Made by a program: the position numbers and the translations under genes. A DNA stretch of 64,000 nt from Imbricaverruca yamaguchii (Eukaryota; Arthropoda; Thecostraca; Neoverrucidae): contig JAOTOL010001546.1 in the NCBI GenBank assembly GCA_034440575.1, forward strand, positions 690,501-754,500, read 5' to 3'. Positions 1 to 10,433 of the stretch are shown here, one piece after another (positions within the stretch are counted from its first letter, which is position 1; each line of letters opens with the position of its first letter). Under the pieces are notes generated by a model. That model saw only the letters and a program-made list of their open reading frames with translations. It made no database searches and was not told the DNA's origin.

Positions 1-1900
1 GTGCACCTCGTCAACTCCTCTTATGGAACGACAGCTGCAACTTACAGTTTCTCGACTCGAGAAATGGGGACATCGGAATGGTTTTAGGGTTTCGACAGCA
101 AAAACGGTAGCAATTCATTTTTGTCGACGTCGACGTAGCTGCCCGGTCATGACGCTGAAGCTGTACGGGCAAGACGTTCCGCCAGTACAAATGGCTCGTT
201 TTCTAGGAGTACAGTTTGACCAACGTCTTTCTTACCGGGAGCATATCAAAGCGCTCCGAGATAAGTGTTTTAAGGCCATGTCGACATTGAAGTGTGTTTC
301 TCGTATGACATACGGTGCTGACCGAAGGACTCTGCATCTACTATATCGTAATCTTTTTCGTTCCAAGCTTGACTACGTGTGTTTCTATATGGCGGTGCGT
401 GTGCTACCACGAAGGGAATGCTAGATCCAGTACACCACGCTGCGTTGATAATAATTACCGGAGCAGTTCGCACATCCCCAACGGTCAGCGTACTAGCAGA
501 CGCTCATGAACCACCATTGTCCATCAGGCGTGAAATGCTCGGTCTCCGATACGCCTGCAAAATACGACAGTTCCCAGCACACCCGTCATATCCAGCGGTG
601 TTCTCCCGTGACATACACGCAGCCCTTCGTGATAATGTTAAGAGAGGAACACCCTACTGTGTGAGAATGAAAACGCTACTGAGAGAAATGAAAATTAGAA
701 TGCAAGGAATCAGGCAGTTTGAGCGAACAACTAACCCCCGAGGGAGCTTATCACCCCTTCATCGACATCGCCCTCGCTGTCGAGAGAAAACAAGATGTGA
801 CAAAAGAGGAGCTACTATCACGTACACCCGAAAACATTTAATCAGCTTATCATGGCTACACCGTTACTTACACAGATGGCTCGAAGACTGACACCGGCGT
901 GGGCAGTACTTTTGTAAGAGGATCCACCACACGATGTTTCACCCTCCCGCCACATGCCACGGTCTTCACTGCAGAGTTGATGGCCACAAGGAAAATCCTT
1001 GTATACATCGAGGTCGACGACGATATTTTACATGCTATTTTGAGTGATTCTCTGAGCAGTCTTGTAGCGTTGCGTAGTTTTAACCAGCAACATGTCCTTG
1101 TACGATACATTTTATCGAACCTTACTTTGCTACATCGCATGGGAAAACAGGTAGTACTGTGCTGGATTCCAGCACATGTCGGAATCGGGTGTAACGAGCT
1201 GGCCGATCGGGCTGCAAGGCGTGCAGCACAAGCGCCAAGGCGTCGCGTTCTCCCACTTCCTGCCAGTGACTACTACCCAATTATCTCAACATTTATTCTC
1301 AGACGGTGGCAGGGCAGATGGGATCAAGTGGAGTGGACAAATTAAAACAAATCAAACCATACTTGGCTCCGTGGCCCTCGTCCTTCAATAAGACTAGAAG
1401 GGACGAGGTAGCCATCTGTCGTCTCAGAATTGGTTGTACTATTGCGACACATAGGTATTTATTGTTCGGGGACGACAGACCGAAATGTGTTAGGTGTAAT
1501 GCTGCGCTGACTGTGCACCACGTGTTGGTGGCGTGCCCAGCATACACAGAAGAACGCAGGCGCCACTTCGGATATGACGCAAATACTCTGAAGTTGAAGG
1601 ACCTATTGGGGGATGATTCCCGATTTATACACAATAGAACGGTTTTGTCATTCCTTGAGAAGATAGGATTTGACGTAATATATTCACTTGCGTGACTGAT
1701 AAACTGCTTCCTCAGATTTTACATAAAGTGCCTTAGTAGCTACCGATGCTTGATATTTGTATGTGACCTTGTAACGCGTGCTTAGGCAACTTTGTTATGG
1801 GTGCAATATAACCCAATGGGGTTGACGCACCCGAAAACCCCAAGAATCATCGTGGCGTCTGGGAATATTTTTATGTTCATTCGACAAGCTCGCCTTGACG
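1..1900 (+). mobile_element. Decayed RNase H-bearing non-LTR retrotransposon (I-type), 5'-truncated by the window edge
   Basis: The 3' half of a LINE ORF2 is spread over several frames. Residues encoded at 23-424 match the palm/thumb end of a reverse transcriptase (motif FLGVQFD, then a Tyr-rich thumb). The next piece (379-891) carries the DPVHH motif typical of arthropod elements in this position. An RNase H domain follows (YTDGSK near 865, FTAELMA near 970, WIPAHVG and NELADRAAR near 1165-1215). The last piece (1306-1695) ends in a C-x2-C-x7-H-x4-C knuckle (CVRCNAALTVHHVLVAC). At least three frameshifts separate these segments, so the copy is dead. An RNase H after the RT points to the I group of LINEs rather than CR1 or RTE; that assignment is from family knowledge. 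The 3' tail holds two GGGYGC...GCGCNCC hairpin-like modules at about 1797-1835 and 1972-2015. Confidence 0.8.
23..1695 (+). pseudogene. Frameshifted RT-RNase H-CCHC ORF2 remnant
   Basis: This is the coding part of the LINE relic above. Order of domains: RT C-terminal half, connection, RNase H, CCHC knuckle. Frame changes occur near 375-425, 870-900 and 1306-1345. The first two acidic RNase H positions (D of YTDGS, E of AEL) and the later D (FSDSLSSL-like LSDSLSSL) are visible but fall in separate frames, so no complete protein can be made. Confidence 0.75.
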
Positions 1901-2029
1901 TGACATACCCCCACCCGTGAAGATGGATAGCAAGCTATGGTAGCAGCACCGTAGATTGATTATAATTCAGTTATGGGCGCAAAATGACCCTAGTTGTCGA
2001 CGCGCTCCTAAACTCCAATCCACCTCCAC

Positions 2030-2600
2030 ACACGGCCGTCACATGTGACACAATGCCGTCACATATGGCACACGGCAATCGCATGTGATACACGGCAGTC
2101 ACACGTGGCACAACCGTCACATGTGACGCACAGCCGTCACATGTGGCACACGGCCGTCACATGAGACACACGGCAGTTACATGTGACAGCCGCACACGTG
2201 GCACAGCCGTCACATGTGACACACGGGAGTCACACGTGGCACACGAAAGTCACATGTTATATACGGTCGTCACATGTGACGCACAGTCGTCACACGTGAC
2301 AAAGCCGTCACACGTGACATACGGCCATCACATATGACACAACCGCCACGTGTGATATAAGGCAGCCACATGTGACACATGTCAATTACACGTGACACAC
2401 GGCGGCTACATGTGGCACAACAGTCGCATGTGATATTCGATCGTCGATCGTGACATACATCACACAACTCACGTGTGAAAGTCGTCACGTGTGAAACACA
2501 GCAATGACATGTGACGCACATCAGTCGCATATGATACACAGCCACTACATGTGATCGCAGTCGTCACATGACACATGACACACACGTGGCACAGAACAGT
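2030..2600. repeat. Minisatellite of CACATGTGAC-type units
   Basis: About 0.57 kb of imperfect ~21-bp units built around the palindromic core CACATGTG (variants CACACGTG, CACGTGTG), spaced by ACACGGCAGT-like linkers. The unit is self-complementary, so short ORFs arise on both strands; none looks like a gene. It lies directly after the tail of the LINE relic. Confidence 0.85.
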
Positions 2601-2817
2601 CAGTTGTGGCACACATTTCAGGTCCAGTGATCTTTAAAAATCCTTGGGGTTGTGTTTAAAAAAAATAGTTGAAATCATGGGCTTAACACTTGAGCAGGTG
2701 GATTACACCCATGCGATTACTCTATGGCACAACAATTTTGGACGAATTGTGTGGCATGGGAGCGCACAGCTCTCGTCGATTTGTCATGGACAGCATCAGT
2801 TGCCGAAATTAGTGTTA

Positions 2818-5285
2818 TTACAAGGTTTCTTTGCCTCCCCCGAGAAAAGACCAACTGAAAGCGAGTCGCTGCACGGCCCGCCGGCGGTGGCAGTGGAACC
2901 CACCTCGGTCGGCCGACGCTGGTCCGGTGGGCAGCAGCACGACCGGGCCGGCGGCCAGCTCCAGGTCGAGTCTGTCCGGCGCCGGCCCCATGGACGCGCT
3001 GGCCGCCCGCACGTGCTGCCGCAGCCGCTCCAGCTGCGGCAGCAGCAGCTCGGCCGACGACCGGTCGTCCGACGGCGGCCGCCCAGTCGGAGCGGCGGCC
3101 GGAGCGGCGGCCGGAGCGCCGGCGTCACGCGCCGCAACCATCAGACGGTGCGTGCGCCGACCAGCTGCTGGCGGACTCGGCTGCACGTCGGCTCGGGTGC
3201 CGTCGGCGCCGACGGATATCGCCGCCGTCACCGCACGGTCACGCAGTGGACGGGAGGAGCCGGCTATCGCGCCGCTGCCGCCCGCGTCACCGTCGTTCGA
3301 TGCAGACAACAGAGCTCCACCGTCAACCGTCGCAGCTTGGCTCGAGCGAAAGGACATTGGTTTGCTGTCCGGCTGATGACGGCCCCCAAGATAACCTGGG
3401 CTGAACGCTTTTGCCACATAATCGGTCTGGGATTTTGGAACCTCACCCGTGCTAATTCCTACTGCCATAGGCTCACTTTGAGGTTTGACGGATTTATTGG
3501 AATTTGATCCTCCTTCCATGTCCCCATTCCCACCATGAACAGACTGAGTAATGTCAAACACCTCGGCTACAGAACTGCTTATAACTTTAAGAGGTTGACT
3601 TAAATTCACCCTTCCGGCGATAGGCTTACTCTGGCTGAGGCCTCCTGTCATAGGCTTACTTTGCGGTTTGACCCGTTGGCTTAGATCAAACTCCGCTCTC
3701 ATGGGATCGTCTTGAAGTTTGGCGGTCCTGCTGAATGAAAGTCCACCTGCAATGGACATATTCTGAGGCTTGGCTGGCTGGCTGAGGTCAAAACCTCCTG
3801 TCATGGGATTAGGTTGGGATGCGACTGGTTGACTTAGACTAAATCCTACTGTCATAGAACTATCTTGAGATTCATCTGATTGGCTCAGGTCAAACCCTCC
3901 TATCGCAGGGTGATTCTGGGGTTTGGCTGCCTGGGTTAGGTCAAATCCTCCTGTCTTTGAACTGCTTTGAGGCTTGGTTGGCATGCTCGGGTCAAAACTC
4001 TCTGCCATTGAATTTTGTTTGGGTTTGGCTGGCTGGTTTAGGTCCAATCCTCTTCTCATAGAGCTTTTTTCAAGTTTGGCTGCCTGGCCGAGATGAACCC
4101 CCCTGGTCATCGAATTACTTCGAGGTTCAGATGGCTGACTGAGATCAAACCTTCTTGTGCGCGTAACACCTTGAGGTTTTGCTGGCTGGTTCATATCCAA
4201 TCCTCCTGCCATGGAATTACTTCTGGGTTTAGATGGCTGACTAAGGTCAAACCCTCCTGTGGTAGGATCATCTTCAGGTCTTGCTGGCCGGTTGAGATCA
4301 AACCCTCCTGTCATGGGACCTCCTGTGGGTTTGGATGGCTGGCTAAGGTGAAACCCTCCTGTCGTAGGATTATCTTCAGGTCTAGCTGGCCGACTGAGGT
4401 CAAACCCTCCCGCCATGGGGCCACCTCTGGGTTTGGATGGATGGCTGAAGTCAATCCCTCCTGTCGTGGGACTATCTTCAGGGTTAGCGGGCCGGCTGAG
4501 GTCAAACCCTCCCGTCATGGTACCACCTCTGAGTTTGGATGGCCGGCTGAGGTCAAACCCTCCCGTCATGGTACCACCTCTGAGTTTGGATGGCCGGCTG
4601 AGGTCAAACCCTCCCGTCATGGTACCACCTCTGAGTTTGGATGGCCGGCTGAGGTCAAGCCCTCCTGTCATGGGACCACCTCTGGGTTTGGATGGCTGGC
4701 TAAGGTCAAACCCTCCTGTCATGGGACCACCTCTGGGTTTGGATGGCTGGCTAAGGTCAAGCCCTCCTGTCATGGGACCACCTCTGGGTTTGGATGGCTG
4801 GCTAAGGTCAAACCCTCCCGTCATGGGACCACCTCTGGGTTTGGATGACTGGCTAAGGTCAAACCCTCCCGTCATGGGACCACCTCTGGGTTTGGATGGC
4901 TGGCTAAGGTCAAACCCTCCTGTCATGGGACTACCTGTGGGTTTGGATGGCTGGCTAAGGTCAAACCCTCCTGTCATGGAACCACCTCTGGGTTTGGATG
5001 GCCGGCTGAGGTCGAATCCGCCTGCTGCGGGCTCGCTTTGTGCCTCGGCGGGCCGACTTAAATCAAGCCCGCCGACGACTTGAGTGTCCATGGGTTTGGC
5101 GGGCCATGGCCACTTTGGCTGGGGTGGGCCGGCCAGGTGGCCGGAGCCGGCGGTGTGGGCCGGGCCGGCCGAGTCGGCGCCGGAGCCGCGCGCCACAATC
5201 TGCTGCAGGTGGGCGTGCAGCTCCGGGTACAGCCGCGACAGCTGGGGCTCGGCAGACATCAGCTCCATCAGGGCGGCGACATACT
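2818..5285 (-). CDS. Gene A exon 3: repeat-domain exon with stop codon
   Basis: Terminal exon of an unrecognised membrane protein. The 3' splice site is TTGCTACAG at 5286-5294. The exon enters in phase 1 and reads EYVAALMELMSAEPQL, a predicted helical start. From about 5010 to 3600 it encodes roughly two dozen diverged 20-residue (60-bp) repeats of the form GGFDLSQPSKPRGGPMT; the copies between 4990 and 4500 are nearly identical, the later ones decay. The end, about 3350-2860, is much more GC-rich, Ala/Pro/Arg-rich, with one amphipathic stretch (ELLLPQLERLRQHV). The stop is at 2818. An unseen donor in the GC-rich part could trim the C-terminus, so the last ~170 residues are less certain. Confidence 0.6.
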
Positions 5286-8200
5286 CTGTAGCAACAGCAC
5301 ACGTACATCCGTAGTTCCTAGAACTAGATGCGTGCACACATCAATTGCTCGCAGTCACTTTTGATGCGACGTTCTAAGCCTGCATTTATCACGATGCTGG
5401 TGGGCAAGTAATCTAAACGAGGTTTTCCCTCGGTCCTATTGATTTTACAGTCGTGTTTCAGTTTCCTGGTGTTGGTTGTGATAAATACAACTTGGGTATT
5501 ACTTTATTCGGACAGTACAGCATTACTGTTCGGAGCATTTTTGGTGCATATTCGATATTATCGAAGAGCAGCTATTGCAAGGACAGCTACCGATCATAGC
5601 CAATGGTCACTTCACTGTACATTGTACATCATCACATGTCGACCGACGCTTGGCCCATCAAATCCAACAGCAACGAAGTCGACAACATCAGTGATGGAGG
5701 ACACAGCGTGGGGGAAGACACGCGCTGCCACCTTCAGCCACTTCCCCCACCCACGCGTTAGTGCCGCACTCTCACCGGTCTCGTCACGCGGCCTTCAGCC
5801 ACTTTCCCCACCACGCGTTAGTGTCGCACTCTCACCGGTCTCGTCACGCGGCCTTCAGCCACTTCCCCCGCCACGCGTCAATGTCGCACTCTCACCGGTC
5901 TCGAAACGCGGCCTTTAGCCACTTCCCCCGCCACGCGTCAATGTCGCACTCTCACCGGTCTCGACACGCGGCCTTTAGCCACTTCCCCCACCACGCGTCA
6001 ATGTCGCACTCTCACCGGTCTCGACACGCGGCCTTTAGCCACTTCCCCCGCCACGCGTCAATGTCGCACTCTCACCGGTCTCGACACGCGGCCTTTAGCC
6101 ACTTCCCCCACCACGCGTCAATGTCGCATTCTCACCGGTCTCGACATGCGGCCTTTAGCCACTTCCCCCACCACGCGTCAATGTCGCATTCTCACCGTTT
6201 TCGACACGTGGCCTTTAGCCACTTCCCCCGCCATACGTCAATGTCGCATTCTCACCGGTCTCGACATGCGGCCTTTAGCCACTTCCCCCACCACGCGTGA
6301 ATGTCGCACTCTCACCGGTCTCGACACGCGGCCTTTAGCCACTTCCCCCGCCACTCGTCAATGTCGCATTCTCACCGGTCTCGACACGCGGCCTTTAGCC
6401 ACTTCCCCCACCACGCGTCAATGTCGCATTCTCACCGGTCTCGACATGCGGCCTTTAGCCACTTCCCCCACCACGCGTCAATGTCGCACTCTCACCGGTC
6501 TCGACACGCAGCCTTTAGCCACTTCCCCCGCCACGCGTCAATGTCGTATTCTCACCGGTCTCGACACGCGGCCTTTAGCCACTTCCCCCACCACGCGTCA
6601 ATGTCGCATTCTCACCGTTTTCGACACGTGGCCTTTAGCCACTTCCCCCGCCATACGTCAATGTCGCATTCTCGCCGGTCTCGACATGCGGCCTTTAGCC
6701 ACTTCCCCCACCACGCGTGAATGTCGCACTCTCACCGGTCTCGACACGCGGCCTTTAGCCACTTCCCCCGCCACTCGTCAATGTCGCATTCTCACCGGTC
6801 TCGACACGCGGCCTTTAGCCACTTCCCCCGCCACTCGTCAATGTCGCATTCTCACCGGTCTCGGCGTACGGCGTGTTGCAGTCGATGAGGCCACGTCCGA
6901 TGCAGCGCAGCGTGTAGTTGCTGCAGCTGAGAGTGCCGAACAGCTGACACTGGTAGCCGCCGCCGCGCAGCATCTGCGCCGCCCCTGGCACACAGCACAG
7001 GCCGGCTCATGGCGCACAGCACAGGCCAGCTTATTGAGCACGGCACAGGCCAGCTCGTAGCACACAGCACAGGCCAACTCATGGCACACAGCACAGGACA
7101 GCTCATGGCAAGTCCGGCCGGACGAAGGCTGCACGCCCACTCAAGGTACGCAGCACGTGCACACGTCTGCTCATGCTATGTGGCACCAGAGGAGATTACC
7201 CATGTCTGCTCATGCTGTGCAGCACCAGAGGAAATTATACACGTCCGGTGATGTTGTGCGGCACCAGAGGAAATTACACACGTCCGGTCCGTTGTGCGGT
7301 ACCAGATCAAATTTTACACGTCCGGTCATGTTGTGAGACATCAGAGGAACGTGTGTACGTATTCTCATGTTTGCAGCATCACAGAGAAGCCGCATATTCG
7401 ACCACCGTAGCATACCACCTGCACATAGCCTAAGGTGGGTCACACGCCCACGCCCACTGTGCCGTACTGAGAGAAGCCTTGCTGATGCTGGGCAACATCC
7501 GTGCAATAGCGGCACACGCACATACGACGCCGCTCTAGGCGTGCTGTCAGACAATGTTGGGCCAGCCTGAGTTCGCTCAGGTGCTGCCATGCTCTCGACC
7601 ATGAGATTCGGTATGGTACCAGCGTACTGGTCGGGCGCTCGGTGGGGCACGGAGCCCGTTCTGTAAGTGTGTGAGTGATCATGAGCGGACCGGACTACTT
7701 TAGCGAGACTTGCTGTCCGGGTGTTGGAGAACAACCAGAAGGGCGGAAACTGCCCCCCACCCCATCCCACACTGGATGCTTACTAAATACAGGCAAGCAA
7801 GTGGGTGGCGTACTGCATAACGAAACATCCCGTTCGTATCCGGGCATATGCTAAAAGTATGCTAAATGTGTTGAAGTATCTTGCCCTGCCAAACGGTTTT
7901 CCCACTCAAATGTTGTCCCCTTCTTCCTTGCTCCTTCCAAGGTCCAATAATTATTTACGAGATACTCCGTTAGGCGTCAGACGTAATGCTAATGCGGACA
8001 TCAGGGGGACATCCAGTAAAGAAAGAAAACAGGTAGGTTCATGATGCCATTCAAGAACTCTGAAACAGGCGCCCGCGACAAGCGCGCCCGGATGCTCATT
8101 AGTGTGTGCGCGAAGAATATAGTTACAATTTATGAGACTCCATTTCTATAAAATATGATGCATAGTGTATTTACGAAAGTTAGCTTGCCTTCAGACGTCA

Positions 8201-10317
8201 ATTTCATTGCCACTTACCGTTACATATTGCGCATGTTGTTACTTTGCGTATAGCCTTCTGGATCTATTTCCACCATAGGCAGCTAGCCGCTGGCGGCGAC
8301 GACGGCCCCGACCCGTCTCCGACCGCCCGCCGCCATTCATAATATGATGGGGCGCAAACTATTCCCTGAATGTTAATGGCTCCAGCACAAAAGTTACAGC
8401 CAGATTATCATATTTGAAACGTTAGGCGATGTACCTGGCATGAGTTCCGCCATTATCACGGTCGAGACCGATAGGTTTTCTCGATATTGTTCAAGAATAT
8501 TTCGCTTATGAGCGTTGAATGGAAAAATTGCACCTGGCATCATTAATTTCTCCTACGTTTGGCGTGGCAGAGCCGATGTTCCTTAGTATGTAGTCGAGTG
8601 TGGGATCAGAAGGCAGCTAACTTTATACCGGTTTCTTAGAGACCATTGGAAATAAATTCGTTAATGTAGAACATCTGATATACAAATATAAGGAATACAA
8701 TGTCATAATTCGAGACAGAAATCCTGGAGTTGAGTGCAAAAATGACAGGGTTAGATGGGTGTAAAAGTAGTTAAGGCTGGCATCAGAAGGTAGCTGATTT
8801 CATGTCCATTTATTTGAGAACATTGAAAATGAATTCGCTCATGTAAAACATCTGCTATGCAGTTTAAAGGAATCTATTGTGATAATTCGAGACACAAATC
8901 CTGGAATTGAGTGCAAAAAATGACGGGCTATATAGTTATAAAGGCAATCGAGGATGGCATTAGAAGGCAGCTGATTCTATCCCTGTTTATTTGAGACCAT
9001 TGGAAATTAATTCGGTAATGTAGAACATCTGATATACAACTTAAAGGAATACAATATGATAATTGGTGACACGAACTCTGGAACTGAGTGCAAAGGTGAC
9101 AGGGTTAAACTTCCATGGAAGTTATTCAAGATGGTATCAAAATGCAACGTGTTCGATTGACGTTTAGTTAAGAACATTCGAAATTGCTAGCACATCACAC
9201 AGGAGATTTACGATACGTTTTTATCACAAGATGTTGAGTGGCCACTTGCTCAAATTTCACTTCAAGGGCAAAATGACAGGGTGAAATGATTTGATAATAA
9301 AATGAAATACACATCATAAGAGAGCTTGTTTCAATGTTGTTCAAATTTGACAATTGGATATTACCTGCACCTTTTCTGGAAACTAGAATATAGCATTAAT
9401 CAGAGCCAGCCCACTCTGGTGGTGTTCCTTCACAAACCCACCACCAGAGGCTCCACCGGTATTATGTACGCTCATGACGGCTAACGCTTCTTCCTCAGAG
9501 CGCTTTGCTACTAACCTAACCACTTAGTGATTATTCACTAAAAAGACCCGATTCTCACACTCACGTATGTGCTTTAAACTTTGAGAACGGCATGCGTAGA
9601 GATGGGGATGGCGCAGAATCTATCGAAAGTTATAGGTTATATATATATATATATATATAAGATATGCTGTAGATTCGATGGCACCTTCACGAAAACCTAG
9701 CAGTTTTCTTTTCAAGCAATTTGGACACACTTCATCCACTAATCACAGGGTGATTGCATCTTTAATGCGTCGCTAGACTTCTCATGTAATAGGCACTAGG
9801 AGCGCTCAGTCTTACCATATGACAGGCCCGAGAAGCGCACTGGCTTGCCATGCGGCAGGCACGAGGGGCGCCCTACCTCGTCGTGTGGGAGGCATGATAA
9901 ACGCATTACTTTGTCATGAGGCAGGCACGAGACGTGCCCTGTCTTGCCATGTGGCAGGCACGAGAAGCGTCCTACCTCGCCGTGTGACAGGCACGAGGAG
10001 CCTTGCCATAGGCATTGACATCCGAGTACATTCGATTCTGCCCCGTCCGAGCCGAACGACTCCACCACCCTCCTGTGTGCCCAGTGTGAAGCGGCACCAC
10101 GCCTCTCCCTCATCCACTTCTCTTCGTGCGGCGGCGGCGGCCGCGGCACCGGCCGCGGCGACTCACCGTCGGCGACCAGCAGCAGGTAGAGTAGCACGGT
10201 GGTCACCAGCACCACGGACATGGCGACGTTGTAGAACAGCGGGATGCCGGGAGTCGTCTTTCGGCAGTCGGCCGACTGGGCTGCGCCGGCGGTCGCTGTC
10301 GGTTTGATGTACACCAT
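2818..10317 (-). CDS. Gene A, three-exon single-pass membrane protein with repeat domain (whole locus)
   Basis: Exons 10317-10167, 6984-6856 and 5285-2818 join with matching phases (1 and 1) and no internal stop. Layout of the 915-residue product: short N-terminal tail, one membrane helix, four-Cys segment, helical link, then a large Ser/Pro/Lys/Gly-rich domain of 20-residue repeats. The repeats are hydrophilic and low in aromatic residues apart from the Phe of GGFDLS, as in extended linker or adhesive domains. Intron 2 is almost entirely a 60-bp minisatellite plus ~450 bp of unique DNA; intron 1 carries a 30-bp array, a ~46-bp array, a 177-bp satellite and unique DNA. I do not recognise the family. 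Confidence 0.55.
5286..5740 (-). other. Unique part of gene A intron 2
   Basis: No repeat or ORF of note. It contains the branch/pyrimidine region of the exon 3 acceptor (GTGCTGTTGCTACAG on the minus strand). Confidence 0.5.
5740..6856 (-). repeat. 60-bp minisatellite carrying the exon 2 donor of gene A
   Basis: About 18-19 head-to-tail units of 60 bp at 85-100% identity. On the minus strand every unit contains CGAGACCGGTGAGA, i.e. the last eight bases of gene A exon 2 followed by its 5' splice site, then ~45 bp of intron. The array runs directly into the real exon 2 donor (6855/6856). The multiple-of-three period explains the long open frames seen on the plus strand (HSHRSRHAAFSHFP repeats); these are not genes. 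Confidence 0.9.
6856..6984 (-). CDS. Gene A exon 2: Cys-rich extracellular segment
   Basis: Short internal exon of 129 nt. It enters in phase 1 from exon 1 and leaves in phase 1 to exon 3, and both junction codons are sound (Gly, Glu). The 43 residues contain four cysteines (GYQCQLFGTLSC, then LRCIGRG, then IDCNTPYAE), which suggests two disulfides in an extracellular loop just after the membrane segment in exon 1. The donor is CCG|GTGAGA and the acceptor is TGTGTGCCAG. Both splice sites are also the seed of tandem arrays on their intron side (see separate entries). No family recognised. Confidence 0.65.
6985..7110 (-). repeat. ~30-bp array of the exon 2 acceptor tract of gene A
   Basis: Four to five units containing, on the minus strand, GGCCTGTGCTGTGTGCCA. 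The unit nearest the exon ends in CCAG and is the real 3' splice site of exon 2 (6985-6988); in the other units the AG is changed to ATGAG or similar. Exon 2 is thus flanked on both sides by arrays derived from its own splice sites. Confidence 0.8.
7165..7360. repeat. Short ~46-bp tandem array in gene A intron 1
   Basis: Four to five diverged units around GGCACCAGAGGAAATTACAC and ACGTCCGGTC. No splice site of gene A is seen in the unit. Confidence 0.6.
7360..8600. other. Intronic DNA without recognisable feature
   Basis: Mixed-composition sequence inside intron 1 of gene A; short ORFs only, none with recognisable motifs. Confidence 0.4.
8610..9140. repeat. ~177-bp tandem repeat, three copies
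   Basis: The landmark TGAGTGCAAA recurs at 8731, 8908 and 9085, so the period is 177 bp. Copies are diverged by roughly 15-20% with small indels. The period is close to the length of many arthropod satellite monomers and one nucleosome repeat. Confidence 0.8.
9638..9660. repeat. AT dinucleotide microsatellite
   Basis: Pure TA run of about 20 bp in gene A intron 1. Confidence 0.8.
9790..10010. repeat. Degenerate ~29-bp array near gene A exon 1
   Basis: Units around GGCAGGCACGAG and CCTACCTCG with TTGCCATGTG linkers; six to seven copies. It lies 150 bp downstream (gene sense) of the exon 1 donor and does not clearly contain it. Confidence 0.65.
10167..10317 (-). CDS. Gene A exon 1 (as visible): N-terminus with one membrane segment
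   Basis: Begins at the ATG of MVYIKPTATAG (10315-10317) and ends at the strong donor GACG|GTGAGT (10166-10161) in phase 1. It encodes about 28 polar residues and then one hydrophobic helix (NVAMSVVLVTTVLLYLLLVA), so the chain is a single-pass protein with the Cys-rich exon 2 on the far side. Joined with exons 2 and 3 the protein would have 915 residues. The start is provisional: the frame stays open a little further upstream, so an earlier exon may exist. Function unknown; a cell-surface or channel-accessory role would be speculation. Confidence 0.6.
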
Positions 10318-10433
10318 TGGCGGCGCAGCGTGTCCAGCTGCCGGCCGGCAATCTCGTCAACGGCCGTATCGACTGCGTCATCCCGGCCGATGCCATGGTG
10401 ACCAGCAGCTATGGTGACCGCCGCCTGTTGCAG

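Noticed and set aside
2644..3507. Plus-strand ORF of 287 codons
   Set aside because: Antisense shadow of the GC-rich end of gene A exon 3.
4093..5083. Plus-strand repeat ORFs (SHGTTSGFGWLAKVKP, PPVMGPPLGLDGWL)
   Set aside because: Antisense to the 60-bp coding repeats of gene A; stop-free because of the repeat.
5439..7060. Plus-strand ORFs with HSHRSRHAAFSHFP repeats
   Set aside because: Products of the 60-bp intronic array whose sense is the minus strand (it carries gene A's donor).
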